This document shows positions 14,092-24,021 of a DNA stretch of 40,868 nucleotides, one piece after another. Within the stretch, counting starts at the first letter, position 1, and every line of letters begins with the position of its first letter. The notes beneath the pieces were generated by a model that made no database searches, was not told the origin of the DNA, and saw only the letters and a program-made list of their open reading frames with translations. The stretch lies in contig CAKVMD010000010.1 in the NCBI GenBank assembly GCA_934771475.1, forward strand, positions 1 through 40,868, given 5' to 3'. Made by a program: the position numbers and the translations under genes. This stretch comes from an uncultured Clostridia bacterium. Lineage in GTDB: Bacteria; Bacillota; Clostridia; Christensenellales; UBA1242.

Positions 14092-17000
14092 AAATTGTGC
14101 CTATTTACAAATGCGACCATACTGGATGCCACAAAAGATATGCTACGCTCCATTGACAAGAGCGATTTTTCCCAAGAACACATTGTTGTGGTGCCAGATA
14201 AATATTCTCTTCAAGCGGAAAAGACCATACTTGAACTTTTGGGCGACAGCCTTTTTAATGTCCGTGTTTTAGGGCTCACCAAACTGGCTAGTGAAATTTT
14301 GAGCGAAATGGGTGTAAAGTGTGAAGTTGTAAGTGAAGGGGAAAGTCTTTTACTCACTCAAAAGGCAATAGACGAGGTTGCTGAGAATTTTAAGGTTTTT
14401 AAAAGAGGAGACTTCGGCTTTTGTCAAGAAATGAACAAGCTTATAAGCCAGCTTCAAAGTTCGTGTGTGGAAAGCGGTGAACTTGCGATTGACGCGCAAG
14501 GTTTGTCGGGCGGGAAATATCACGACATCAAACTTGTTTATGACAAATACAATGAATTTTTGGGCGGAAGACTTGACGCTAACGGAAAACTTTTGCTTGC
14601 GAGCCGTTTTGCAAAGCAAGATGCGCTAAAAGATAAACATTATTATTTTGGTTACTTTGATGCTTTCACAGCAGAGGGGTATAAACTGCTTGATAGTCTA
14701 GTCAAGCTTGCCCAAAGTGTGTCTTTTGCGTGCGCTAGCCCGCTGTCGCTTGGGAATGATTATCTTTATGAAAAAGACATAAAAGAAAAACTTATAAAAC
14801 TTGCAAGCGCCAATGGCGCAATGGTTAGCGTGAAAAAGGGGGAAGAAAACTTTGCACCAATAAAAAACGCTTTACTTCGTGGGGTTATGAGTTACGAAAA
14901 AATTAAACTTGCAAACAATGGCTTTTTTACATTGCTCGGCGCTAGCGGAATTGAGGAAGAAGTAAGTTTTGTGGCAAAGACAATTTTTTACCTTTTAAAT
15001 AAGGGCTATAAATATAGTGATATGGCAATTTATGTAAGCGACCTTGTGAAATATCAAAACACAATTAAGCGTGAGTTTGACCTGTTTAACTTTATTTATT
15101 TTCTTGATAGTCCTCTTCCCGCTGACAATACTTTGCTCGTAAGGGCTCTCGAATCATTGTTTGCGGTGGCGGGACAAGGCTATCAAAAGGAGCACTTAAT
15201 TTCACTGCTTTCAAACCCGATTTTGAAAAGTCAGCCACTCGTGCAAAAAGTGCTTGCAAAAGATATCTCTGGCAAGCGCGCATACAAAATTTATTTGAGC
15301 AAAGATTTTACATATAATTGGTTTTTTGATGAGTTCGACTCTTGTGGTTCGGTCAAAGATTACTCATGTCTCACCCGAAAATTTCTTTCCGCTGTAAAAG
15401 ACGGCTTTGATAGGTTTTGGGCTGAGCAAGACGAAGAATATCTCAAAGAAGAAAGCATAAATGTTCAAGCTTTTGACCTTACTAGCGACTCTCTTGACCT
15501 TTTAGAGAAATACGACTCTTTGATAAATGCAGACGAGTTTGTTTTTAGACTTACAAGCCTATTAAAAATGACAGACCTTTCTTCGGCGCCTTCATATATT
15601 GACGGGCTATCTGTGGGAGACGCCACAAGTTCTAGCATGGAAGGCAAAAAGATTGTTTTCATTTTGGGAGGACAAGATTTGCCATGCCAAGTGAGTGAAG
15701 GCGGACTTTTGAGTGATGACGAATTAAAAGAAAATGTTAAAAAAGAAATTTCGCCAAGTCTGCGAATGATAAATCGAAGAAACCGTTTCAAACTTTTTTC
15801 ACTGCTTGCAACTGCGCAAGAAAGGTTAATTCTGACCTATCAAACGCTCAATGACGAAGGAAAGAAAAACGAAATTCCTTCGTATATGGCAAGTTTAAAC
15901 GGGATTTTTTCGCAACGAGAAGAAAAACTTTCTGCATTTTTGGAGGCGGGGACGCTTTCGCTTTCGGGAAGAAAACTTCAAGCGGGCAATAAAGCGAATT
16001 TTATACAAGAAAATTATGCCATGCTTTCAAGTGAAGATAAAGAGAAACTTGCAATAAGTGCTCAACTCCCATTTGAGGGGAAATCAAACCGCTTGCAACT
16101 TGCGGGCAATAGCGAGGATTTGTTTTTCCCGGATAAGCGGTTTTCCGCCAGCCAACTTGAAACATATTTTAGTTGTCCTTTCAAGCACTTTGTAAGATAT
16201 GGGCTTAGCATAAAAGATAATGACCAAAAAGATTTTTCGCCAGCAGACATTGGAAATATTTGCCACAAAATGGCTGAACTTTTTGTAGAAAGAGTAGGCA
16301 GTGAACGCTCGCTGATTGAAAATAACGATAAAACAATGCGTGAAAGCGCGATAAAGGGTTTTGTGAATGAAAAGTTTGCCTATGTTTTAACATCTCTAAA
16401 TTTACAAGAGAAGTTAAATGAGTGTGAGGACAAGAAACAGATTGAAAAGTTTTTAAGAAATTATCTTATTTCATTTTTAAAAGATGTCGCAAGGGAGCTT
16501 GTTCACAGCGCGCTCACTCCACTCGCTCCCGAAAAAGCGGTTTCTCAGATCACCCTTTCATCTTTATCTTTAAAAGGAAGAGCGGATAGGGTTGACGCGG
16601 GGAAAGGCTTTTTCAAAATTGTTGACTATAAAACTGGAAAAACAAAAGATATTTTAAAGGAACTTTATTATGGTAACAAACTCCAACTATTTTTGTATGC
16701 TGACGCAATAGAGAAAGAGACGGGGCTAACCGCGGGAGGAGTTTTCTATTTTAATGCCAAGTTTGAATATGGCATAAGCGAAGATGACAAAAAACTTTTA
16801 AAAGGGCTTGCCCGAAACGATGAAAGTTTTATCCCGCTTCTTGATTATGATATAGATGCCGAGGGGAAGAGTTCGATTGTTTCCATTGAAAAATCTTCAA
16901 ACCTCAAAAAGGGACCTTACAAGGGAAGAGCGGTGGCAAGCGAAGACTTTTCTCTTTATCAGCGTTATGCGTTAAATGTAGCGTCGCAAGGATTAAAGGA

Positions 17001-17148
17001 AATTAAGGAAGGCTATATCGAGCCAAAGCCAAGTTTGGGTGCTTGTGAAAGATGTTCTTATCGCGGGATATGCCTCTATAATAGTGGGCGAGGCGAGCGC
17101 TTGACAAATGGGAAAGTAAGTTTTAGCGAGGAGAATAAAATTGACTGA
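14089..17148 (+). CDS. addB: AddB subunit of the AddAB helicase-nuclease
   Basis: The 1019-residue product opens with an AddB-like N-terminus (KLCLFTNATILDATKDML, then HIVVVPDKYSLQAEKTIL). Near the C-terminus it has a RecB-family nuclease core with Asp846-Tyr-Lys848 in VDYKTGK. An iron-sulfur cluster signature is complete: Cys696 (YFSCPFKHF) with Cys986, Cys989 and Cys995 (CERCSYRGIC). AddB works with AddA to resect double-strand breaks and recognise Chi during RecA-dependent repair. No Walker A is seen, consistent with the inactive helicase fold of AddB. The addA start overlaps its stop by 8 bases. No ribosome site precedes the ATG. Confidence 0.95.
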   Translation: MKLCLFTNATILDATKDMLRSIDKSDFSQEHIVVVPDKYSLQAEKTILELLGDSLFNVRVLGLTKLASEILSEMGVKCEVVSEGESLLLTQKAIDEVAENFKVFKRGDFGFCQEMNKLISQLQSSCVESGELAIDAQGLSGGKYHDIKLVYDKYNEFLGGRLDANGKLLLASRFAKQDALKDKHYYFGYFDAFTAEGYKLLDSLVKLAQSVSFACASPLSLGNDYLYEKDIKEKLIKLASANGAMVSVKKGEENFAPIKNALLRGVMSYEKIKLANNGFFTLLGASGIEEEVSFVAKTIFYLLNKGYKYSDMAIYVSDLVKYQNTIKREFDLFNFIYFLDSPLPADNTLLVRALESLFAVAGQGYQKEHLISLLSNPILKSQPLVQKVLAKDISGKRAYKIYLSKDFTYNWFFDEFDSCGSVKDYSCLTRKFLSAVKDGFDRFWAEQDEEYLKEESINVQAFDLTSDSLDLLEKYDSLINADEFVFRLTSLLKMTDLSSAPSYIDGLSVGDATSSSMEGKKIVFILGGQDLPCQVSEGGLLSDDELKENVKKEISPSLRMINRRNRFKLFSLLATAQERLILTYQTLNDEGKKNEIPSYMASLNGIFSQREEKLSAFLEAGTLSLSGRKLQAGNKANFIQENYAMLSSEDKEKLAISAQLPFEGKSNRLQLAGNSEDLFFPDKRFSASQLETYFSCPFKHFVRYGLSIKDNDQKDFSPADIGNICHKMAELFVERVGSERSLIENNDKTMRESAIKGFVNEKFAYVLTSLNLQEKLNECEDKKQIEKFLRNYLISFLKDVARELVHSALTPLAPEKAVSQITLSSLSLKGRADRVDAGKGFFKIVDYKTGKTKDILKELYYGNKLQLFLYADAIEKETGLTAGGVFYFNAKFEYGISEDDKKLLKGLARNDESFIPLLDYDIDAEGKSSIVSIEKSSNLKKGPYKGRAVASEDFSLYQRYALNVASQGLKEIKEGYIEPKPSLGACERCSYRGICLYNSGRGERLTNGKVSFSEENKID

Positions 17149-20100
17149 AAAAAACGAAAAGCCGAAATTGACGGATGAGCAAAAGGCTATACTTGAATTT
17201 AATAAGAAAAACTTGATAGTTTCGGCTTCTGCGGGAAGTGGAAAAACTTTTGTTGTGATTGAATATCTCAAACAGCTGTTAGTAGAAAAGCATATTCCGC
17301 TTTCAAAAATGCTTGTTCTTACATTCACTAAGGCTGCGGCGGGCGAAATGAAGTCAAGGCTTTCAAAAGCAATTTTAGAGTGCGACAGAAATGACTTTTT
17401 AACCCAGCAACTTGATGAAATTTCACTTGCTGATATTTCGACTATACACGCCTTTTGCGAAAAATTATTAAAAAGATACACCGGGATAGTCCCTGTGGCG
17501 CAAAACTTTGTGGTGCTTGATGAAAAAGAGTCGTGGGCGCTTAAAAATAGGGCATTCAAAGACGCGTTTGAGCTATTTTCGCAAAGCGATGACGAGGACT
17601 TTGATGCGTTCTATAACGCCTTTAAAAAGAATAAAGACCTTATGCTTCAATGTGTAGAAGCGCTGGCGGTATACCTTGAAAGTCAAAAAGAGGGAGAGGC
17701 ACTTGCAGATGAATTTATAAATAAATATGACTTCTTCACCCGTGGCGCGGAAGAATATTTAAACGCTTACCTAAAAGAAGAACTGCGCATGGCTACCGCA
17801 CTTTTATCAAAGTCAAACTATCAGCAAATGGAAGAGTGCTACTGTCAATATGGCGATAACCTTTCGCGGGCAGTGAAGGTTGGTCTTGATGAGAACTTTG
17901 CGTTAAATTGCAAGGCTATATCTCAAATAGATATAGGAAGAATGCCGACAAAAAAGACCGCGTTTGAATTTGAAAAAGAGATGCTCTGGCGGGCAAAGGA
18001 GAGGTTTGCAAACCTTCAAAAACTTGTTTCGTCCTACGACATTTACAGCGAAACTTTTTCTTGTGAAGAAAAAAATAACTTTACAGCAAAAGCGCTTGTA
18101 AAACTTTTTAAGCAGTACAGAAAAAACTACATTATTTTAAAATCGCAAAGAAGAGCGTTAGATTTTTCCGATCTTGAAAGAAATGCGCAAATTCTTTTGC
18201 AAAATGAAAACATATTGAAAGATTTGCAAGAAAGATATGCTTATATTTTTATTGATGAATATCAAGATACAAACCCTCTTCAAGAAAGTTTTGTTAAATC
18301 GTTGGCGGGCAAGGGGCGTTTTATCGCTGTCGGAGACCCTAAACAAGGGATATATGGTTTTAGAAATGCCAGCATGGAAATCATGAAAAAGGATATCGAG
18401 ACCTTTTCTGCAAGCCAAGACGCTGATGCACTTTTTCTAAACGGGAATTTCCGCTCTGATGACCATATTTTGCAATTTGTCAACACGATTTTTAACCATT
18501 TTATGACAGAAGAAAGTGTGGGAATAAACTACGAAAAAACAAGCAAACTTAAAGGACTCACGGAGTTCAAAAATGACGGTTTCAAGCCTGTTGAGGTCAG
18601 CATTATAACCCCAGCACAAGAAGAGGCTTTGCCTGCAATGGGAGTGTACAGCGTTAAAGATGACGGATTAAAATATGACGAAAAGAATTTGCTTGAAATC
18701 ATGACGATAGTATCGCATATCGAAAAATATCTCTCTGGAAGCATTTACGATGCCAAGAAAAAGGAGTTTAGAGGTGTAAACGAAAGCGACATCGTGGTTC
18801 TTTTTAGAAAAAGAGGTCCCCTTATGGAGCGCCTTGCTTCTTATCTTCAAACCATGGGGCATGAGGTGGTGGCAGATTATTCAAAGCCACTTCTAGATAA
18901 CGGTGAAATTGCTTCTATCGTAAGTTTTGTGCGTTTAGCGCTTTCTCTTGATGATGAGGTCTCCCTTGCCAGCGCGATGTCCAGCGCTGTGGGGGGATTT
19001 ACGCCAGAAGAACTCACTTTATTTAAGGCAGAAAAAGATAAAACCTTTATGGGAAATGTTTTATCTTCTCAAAGTGAAAAGGTGGATGCATTTTTCGAAA
19101 AAATCAAAAGGTTTAAAACGGGCATGGACATCCTTGGACTTGGTGAGGCGCTCAAAAAACTTTTGGATGAAAATTATTACTATGTTTATCTTGACACTCT
19201 TGAAAGTGGTGGAGAAACAAAAGGCGCACTATCAAATCTTTTTAAAGTTATCAAAAGTGGAGATTATGATTTTAACCCGCAAGGGCTTATTGATTTTCTG
19301 GATGAGAAAAAGCCTATGGGCGGTGGCGGAGGTGGCTCAAATGCTATCACTCTAACCACAATTCATGCGACAAAGGGACTTGAATTTCCGATTGTGATTT
19401 TGGCGGGCTGTGGAGATAACATGGGCAAGACCGACATCTCTCCTGTCAATTTTTCACAAGCCTTTGGCATTGGAACCAATCTCTACGATTTTGACAACAA
19501 TTTAAAGTTGCCTTCTCTTGCCAAAATGGCAAATAAACTTTCTAAACAAAAGAAGGAATATATTGACGAACTTATGATTTTGTATGTTGCATTAACGCGC
19601 GCGCAAAATCATTTGGTTTTGACTGGAACAATCACGGGAGACGGATTGAAAAAGTGGTACCTAAATAAAACATATCTTTCGCTCGTCCTTAACGCTTTTG
19701 GTGAAAATTTTGCAAGTCAAGTTTTTGAAGAGGGAAAAGTAGAAAAAGAAAATGTTACATTTTCGCTTGTGGATAGCGGGGAGGAAAAAACGATAGAGAT
19801 TCGCTGTGAAAGCGGTGCGTTAGCGCGGTTAAATATTGACGAAATAAATGACTATATTAATTTTGTATATCCTGACAAGGACGCGGGAAGAAGATACAAA
19901 AATTCTGTAACTTCACTTATGGATGAGTCAACGGACGCGCAGAAGCAACAAATGCTAGCCATGGATGCTGTGCAAAACCGTGATGAGGCAATAGAAAGCG
20001 GAAATGCTTATCATGAGGCTTTAAAAATTCTTCCTTTTGAGAAAATAAAGGGAGTTCAAGATATTGACAGACTTCTTGAAAGAGACCAACTTGCTGACGG

Positions 20101-20470
20101 GCATTACGAAAAAATTGATAAAAATTTACTATTTAAAAATATATTGATTATAAAGAGCGTCCTTGGAAATCAAACGCCAATTAAAGAACGAGAATTTATT
20201 ATGTCTTGCTCATTAAATGAACTTGGGCTAAGTGAAAGCGAAGATAAAGTTATAGTTCAGGGTATAGTTGACCTATTCAGTATGGGTGAAAAAAATATCC
20301 TAATTGATTATAAATATACCTCACAAAAAAATCCTGAAAAAATAGTAAAAAAATACCTTTGTCAAATAAAATTATACCAAAAAGCGCTTGAAAAAGCGTT
20401 TGGCAAAAAAATAGATGAAAAATATATTCTTTCGTTAAAAGATGCTCTTCTTATAAAAATAGAGGGTTAA
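17141..20470 (+). CDS. addA: AddA subunit of the AddAB helicase-nuclease
   Basis: A 1109-residue UvrD-type helicase and nuclease. Walker A SASAGSGKT is at 28-36, and Walker B IDEYQD at 371-376. Motif V/VI regions include TTIHATKGLEFP and ILYVALTRAQ. The C-terminal nuclease has Asp1044 (GIVDLF) and Asp1056-Tyr-Lys1058 (IDYKY). The start is TTG at 17141, supported by GCGAGGAG six bases or so upstream and by the overlap with addB. The motor-nuclease subunit translocates 3' to 5' and cuts DNA until Chi. A run of six glycines precedes the TTIH motif. A terminator follows at once. Confidence 0.96.
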   Translation: MTEKNEKPKLTDEQKAILEFNKKNLIVSASAGSGKTFVVIEYLKQLLVEKHIPLSKMLVLTFTKAAAGEMKSRLSKAILECDRNDFLTQQLDEISLADISTIHAFCEKLLKRYTGIVPVAQNFVVLDEKESWALKNRAFKDAFELFSQSDDEDFDAFYNAFKKNKDLMLQCVEALAVYLESQKEGEALADEFINKYDFFTRGAEEYLNAYLKEELRMATALLSKSNYQQMEECYCQYGDNLSRAVKVGLDENFALNCKAISQIDIGRMPTKKTAFEFEKEMLWRAKERFANLQKLVSSYDIYSETFSCEEKNNFTAKALVKLFKQYRKNYIILKSQRRALDFSDLERNAQILLQNENILKDLQERYAYIFIDEYQDTNPLQESFVKSLAGKGRFIAVGDPKQGIYGFRNASMEIMKKDIETFSASQDADALFLNGNFRSDDHILQFVNTIFNHFMTEESVGINYEKTSKLKGLTEFKNDGFKPVEVSIITPAQEEALPAMGVYSVKDDGLKYDEKNLLEIMTIVSHIEKYLSGSIYDAKKKEFRGVNESDIVVLFRKRGPLMERLASYLQTMGHEVVADYSKPLLDNGEIASIVSFVRLALSLDDEVSLASAMSSAVGGFTPEELTLFKAEKDKTFMGNVLSSQSEKVDAFFEKIKRFKTGMDILGLGEALKKLLDENYYYVYLDTLESGGETKGALSNLFKVIKSGDYDFNPQGLIDFLDEKKPMGGGGGGSNAITLTTIHATKGLEFPIVILAGCGDNMGKTDISPVNFSQAFGIGTNLYDFDNNLKLPSLAKMANKLSKQKKEYIDELMILYVALTRAQNHLVLTGTITGDGLKKWYLNKTYLSLVLNAFGENFASQVFEEGKVEKENVTFSLVDSGEEKTIEIRCESGALARLNIDEINDYINFVYPDKDAGRRYKNSVTSLMDESTDAQKQQMLAMDAVQNRDEAIESGNAYHEALKILPFEKIKGVQDIDRLLERDQLADGHYEKIDKNLLFKNILIIKSVLGNQTPIKEREFIMSCSLNELGLSESEDKVIVQGIVDLFSMGEKNILIDYKYTSQKNPEKIVKKYLCQIKLYQKALEKAFGKKIDEKYILSLKDALLIKIEG

Positions 20471-20485
20471 GCCCCTCTTTTTTGT
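20461..20485 (+). terminator. Terminator of the addBA operon
   Basis: AGAGGG (20461-20466) and CCCTCT (20473-20478) form the stem, with the addA stop codon in the loop, followed by a T-run. Confidence 0.8.
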
Positions 20486-20722
20486 TTAAATAAAGAAAAA
20501 AATATTAAAAATTCACAAAAAATACGAAAAAAGGCGCAAAAAGGAGAAAAAATATTAAAAAATAGAAAAATTAAATTAAATTTTTGAAAATAATAAATTA
20601 AATAAATTATTCAAAAATAAATTCGCAAAAAATAATTAAAAAATATTGCGAAAAATCACTATTTTTGTTGGTAAAAAAATATTTTCTGTGTTATACTAAA
20701 ATCGAAAATAAAGGAGAAAGAT
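20486..20722. promoter_or_regulatory. Extremely A/T-rich leader with promoter of the AT-hook membrane-protein gene
   Basis: About 200 bases consist almost wholly of A and T, with many A-tracts of 4 to 7 bases, no gene, and very few G or C. At its end TTGGTA, an 18-base spacer and TATACT (20692-20697) form a plausible promoter, followed by AAAGGAGAAAGAT before the ATG. Such DNA is usually curved and easily melted and can act as an UP element. It is also the kind of target that AT-hooks bind. Confidence 0.6.
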
Positions 20723-23518
20723 ATGATTTCGTTATTATCTAGTGCAGAAGAATCTATCAAAGCATTTTTGGTTGACCTCACTTCCGCCCTCGGATTTTGG
20801 GGAGTTCTAGGCATCGTTGCAGGTGTTGAACTTTTGTTCATTGCCTTTTTTGCAATTAAATCGGCATTCTCTTACGAAGCAAGATTAAGAAGATGTTTAG
20901 ACAAATTAAACACTTGGCTTTTTAGGGTCAGAACAATAAATGAGGGAAATATTAAAAGGTTTAACGCACTTGTTAAAACTGGTCCAAAGCGCCTTGTTTA
21001 TTATTGGCAACAATTTATTCTTTATAGAGATGGTGGTCCAAAGGAATACTTGACCGAAGAAAACTTGATTAAAAAGCCACTTCAAACAAGCAGTTGGGCA
21101 AACAATGTAAAAAATCTTTCAATCCTTACTTATGTTTGGGCATTTTTTGGCGCGGTTGTTGGTTTTGCAGTTCAAGCCGCAACTTCAACTTTGACAGTTC
21201 AAACAGTTGCGTTCTCACTCCTCTTCCCTGCACTCGTTTTGCTTTTAGGCGTTACAGCAGTGCTCGTTATTAGAGGAACAAGAGCCGCAAACCTTGATGA
21301 AATTTATCACCTTCATCACCTTTTCGTTAGATTTATTCAAAACGCTTGTGCCGAACTTCCACCATACATAGATTTCAATCTTCTCTTCACACCAAAGGAG
21401 ATTGAAAAAGGAAATGCACATCTCCGTGAATATTATGAGGAAAGAGCGCGTCAAGCAAAGAAAGAGTTTGACGAGGCTAGGGCCAACGATGTTAAATATG
21501 TCGAATATAATTTTGAAGATGTGGGCGTAGACGGAACACTTCTTCTTAATAGAGCGATGAGAGAAAGTGAAAAGTTTATCAATAAAAAGACAAAAATTCT
21601 CTCTCAGATAGCCCAAGTTGAAACTCAAAAAGACACTCTTCGCAGAAACTATGAAAATATCCAAATTGACCTTCAAAGAAAAATTCAAGTTTCAAAAGAG
21701 AATATTAAATCACTTATTGAAAAACAAGCAGCGACAACAAGTAGAATTGAAGCACAACTTTTAAAACAACAACAAGATAAGGAAATTGCAAAACAAGCTG
21801 ATTTCCAAAAAGACTATGACCAAGAAGAAAGCAGATACAACGACTCACGCGAGGAACTTGATAAAGAGGTTGAAAGACTTAATGCTGAACTTGCAAAGAG
21901 CATGGAAGATGCAACAACAGGAATGAGCAGTGAGTATCAAACATTCTTTGAAAAGGTTATGCAAAACGCGTATGTGTTTGCCGATAAAAAAGTTGCTGAT
22001 GAAAAGCAAGCACTTGTCAGTGAAAAAGATAAATGCGAGGACGAACTTGTTGCAGTTCAAACTCAAATTAAACACCTTCTTGATGAAAACGGAATTTTAA
22101 GAAGCAGACTTGCATCTTATGACCCAAAATTCAAGCAAAAGATAAAGTCAAAAGACGGGAGATATATAGATGGCGTGTTCGTTGACAGAGACGGCGGTTA
22201 TCATGATGAAAATGGTTTCTTCCATGACAAGAACGGACAAGTTTATAATTCATTAGGCGAACTTGTTTCTCATGACGAAAGCCCAGAAGAGGCCGAGGCA
22301 AGAAGACAAAAAGAACTTGAAGCGCAACAAGTAGAACAATTTGGAATGTTTGTAGAGGAAAATCCCGAAGAGATTAAAAATGAAAACGAACAAGCACCTC
22401 AAACAGTTCAAACTCCTGAGGAGACCATAAGCGAAGCGCTTGCTGGCAATGAAGAGCCACAAGAAGAGACTCAAATCCCAGTTGAAAGCGAGGTCGGCGA
22501 AGAGCAAATTCCTGAAAACGCAACTGTTGAAAGTATGGATTTTGATGAACTCTTTGGACCTACTACCCAATCTGCAACTCAAAGTGAGCCACAAACCTCA
22601 CAAGAAAACGAAAATGTTTTAGAGCCTGCCGCCGCACAAGAAGAGGTGCAAGAAGAGGTTAAAGTCCCAGAAGTTCCAGAGGAAAGAGCGGAAGAAAACG
22701 CTGAGCCTAGTGCCCAAGAAGCCGTAGAAGAAAAACCACAAGAAAATAATATATTTGGCTTTGATGACCTTTTTGCAGAACAAGAAGCGCAGGGAAAAAG
22801 CGCAGAGGAAGGTTCAAACGAAGAAACAGTTATCCCAGAAGAAAAGAAAGAGGAAGAAAAGCCTCAAAGCGAAGAACCTGTTTCAGCCCCAGCCAAAAAG
22901 CGTGGTCGTCCAAGAAAAGAAGTAAAGGAAGAACCAGTACTTCAAGAAAAGAAGAAGCGTGGTCGTCCTAGAAAGGAAGAAAAGCCAGCTATGGTTGCGC
23001 CAGCCAAAAAACGCGGTCGTCCTAGAAAAACTGACGCTGAAAAAACAGCCGAAGCAGAAAAAGAAAACAAGGGTGCAAAGAAGGCAACTAAAAAGGCTTC
23101 CCCATCAAAGAAAAAAGCTGTAAAGACTGGCGACAAAAAGAAACCAAGAAGAAAAAGTATAGTTAAAACAGCAAAAACAGATGCTGTGGCTCCAATCGTT
23201 AAACGCGGGCGTCCAAGGAAAAATGATGCTACTGCAAAAGAAATAGATTCACTTGCAAGAATTAACCAACTTATTCATGAAGAAGAAGCAAAACTCAAAA
23301 ACATGAAGTTAATTATCAGCGGACAACTTGACGAGGCTATTGAAAAAGCCACTTTAACTAAGATTGAAGAGGAAAGAGCAGATATATTGAGACAAGTTGA
23401 AGACCTTCAAGCGCAAGCAATCAATGCTCAGCACGAGGGAAAGGTTGAAGAATTTTCATCAATCAACAGTCAAATTGAAGCGCTTATCAATCGCCTTGCA
23501 GAACTCAATAAAAGATAG
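20723..23518 (+). CDS. Membrane-anchored coiled-coil protein with four AT-hooks
   Basis: A 931-residue protein with ATG behind AAAGGAGAAAGAT. Hydrophobic helices lie at about 21-46, 131-152 and 160-183. Residues about 240-465 are coiled coil. Residues 477-516 are a Gly-Asp-Tyr-rich repeat (DGRYIDGVFVDRDGGYHDENG). Then comes an acidic, Gln/Glu/Pro-rich region with FDELF (607-611) and FDDLF (680-684). Four identical AT-hook cores KRGRPRK lie at 726-732, 745-751, 763-769 and 827-833, and a histone-H1-like lysine-rich stretch sits between the last two. A final helix runs from about 840 to 930. AT-hooks bind the minor groove of A/T-rich DNA, so tethering the nucleoid to the membrane is a natural inference. 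No known family covers the whole architecture as far as I recognise. Confidence 0.82.
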   Translation: MISLLSSAEESIKAFLVDLTSALGFWGVLGIVAGVELLFIAFFAIKSAFSYEARLRRCLDKLNTWLFRVRTINEGNIKRFNALVKTGPKRLVYYWQQFILYRDGGPKEYLTEENLIKKPLQTSSWANNVKNLSILTYVWAFFGAVVGFAVQAATSTLTVQTVAFSLLFPALVLLLGVTAVLVIRGTRAANLDEIYHLHHLFVRFIQNACAELPPYIDFNLLFTPKEIEKGNAHLREYYEERARQAKKEFDEARANDVKYVEYNFEDVGVDGTLLLNRAMRESEKFINKKTKILSQIAQVETQKDTLRRNYENIQIDLQRKIQVSKENIKSLIEKQAATTSRIEAQLLKQQQDKEIAKQADFQKDYDQEESRYNDSREELDKEVERLNAELAKSMEDATTGMSSEYQTFFEKVMQNAYVFADKKVADEKQALVSEKDKCEDELVAVQTQIKHLLDENGILRSRLASYDPKFKQKIKSKDGRYIDGVFVDRDGGYHDENGFFHDKNGQVYNSLGELVSHDESPEEAEARRQKELEAQQVEQFGMFVEENPEEIKNENEQAPQTVQTPEETISEALAGNEEPQEETQIPVESEVGEEQIPENATVESMDFDELFGPTTQSATQSEPQTSQENENVLEPAAAQEEVQEEVKVPEVPEERAEENAEPSAQEAVEEKPQENNIFGFDDLFAEQEAQGKSAEEGSNEETVIPEEKKEEEKPQSEEPVSAPAKKRGRPRKEVKEEPVLQEKKKRGRPRKEEKPAMVAPAKKRGRPRKTDAEKTAEAEKENKGAKKATKKASPSKKKAVKTGDKKKPRRKSIVKTAKTDAVAPIVKRGRPRKNDATAKEIDSLARINQLIHEEEAKLKNMKLIISGQLDEAIEKATLTKIEEERADILRQVEDLQAQAINAQHEGKVEEFSSINSQIEALINRLAELNKR

Positions 23519-24021
23519 AAAATATCTTTAAAAATTTAAAAAATATCATTTTGCTAGTTTAAGTTAACACTATTTTGCTGAATGAATATTAGTTGTAAAA
23601 AATCTCAACAAAAGGTTTAGTGGATTTGCCCACTGCCCAGAGTTGAGATTTTTTGTTTAAGAATACTCTATTTTTTACACCCGTGCGCGATAGTTTTTGC
23701 ATTTATAAAAGTTGGCTTGAGTCCGTGTGCGTTAGTTTGGGGATAGATATCAAAGCATTAATATTGGACATGATACATAAGGTCTTAGAAATATAGTCGC
23801 CTTAATAATTGAGTCAAGCGCCCGAGGGCTTTAACATGAGCGGATATTGCGCCCAGCAAATTATGCCCAGCGTTTTAAGTGTTTGTGCGCGTTTGTTAAG
23901 TGCGAAAATAAAAAATCTTGCTGATTAAAATAAACAAATTCTTAACTGGCATTAAAATATTTGCGTTAGACGAGGGCATTATTATATAATATATATTATT
24001 AATTGTACAAAGGAGGCAGAA
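23519..24021. other. Long intergenic region upstream of pflB
   Basis: A terminator lies at 23597-23656. The remaining 360 bases carry no gene I can support. A possible pflB promoter, TTGCGT with TATAAT 18 bases later, lies just before 24000. Two similar short segments, GTGCGCGATAGTTTTT and GTGTGCGTTAGTTTGG, about 45 bases apart (around 23684 and 23727), may be a regulator's site. Confidence 0.5.
23597..23656 (+). terminator. Terminator after the AT-hook protein gene
   Basis: AAAAAATCTCAAC (23597-23609) pairs with GTTGAGATTTTTT (23642-23654). The loop contains a second small stem, AGTGG/CCACT. Confidence 0.8.

Noticed and set aside
17141..17148. Possible frameshift between addB and addA
   Set aside because: The 8-base overlap with a TTG start behind GCGAGGAG is a normal coupled operon junction, and both proteins are full length with all motifs.
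22893..23230. Lysine-proline-rich repeats read as low-complexity or assembly artefact
   Set aside because: The four KRGRPRK cores use varied codons and different flanks, so they are conserved motifs rather than a collapsed or slipped repeat.
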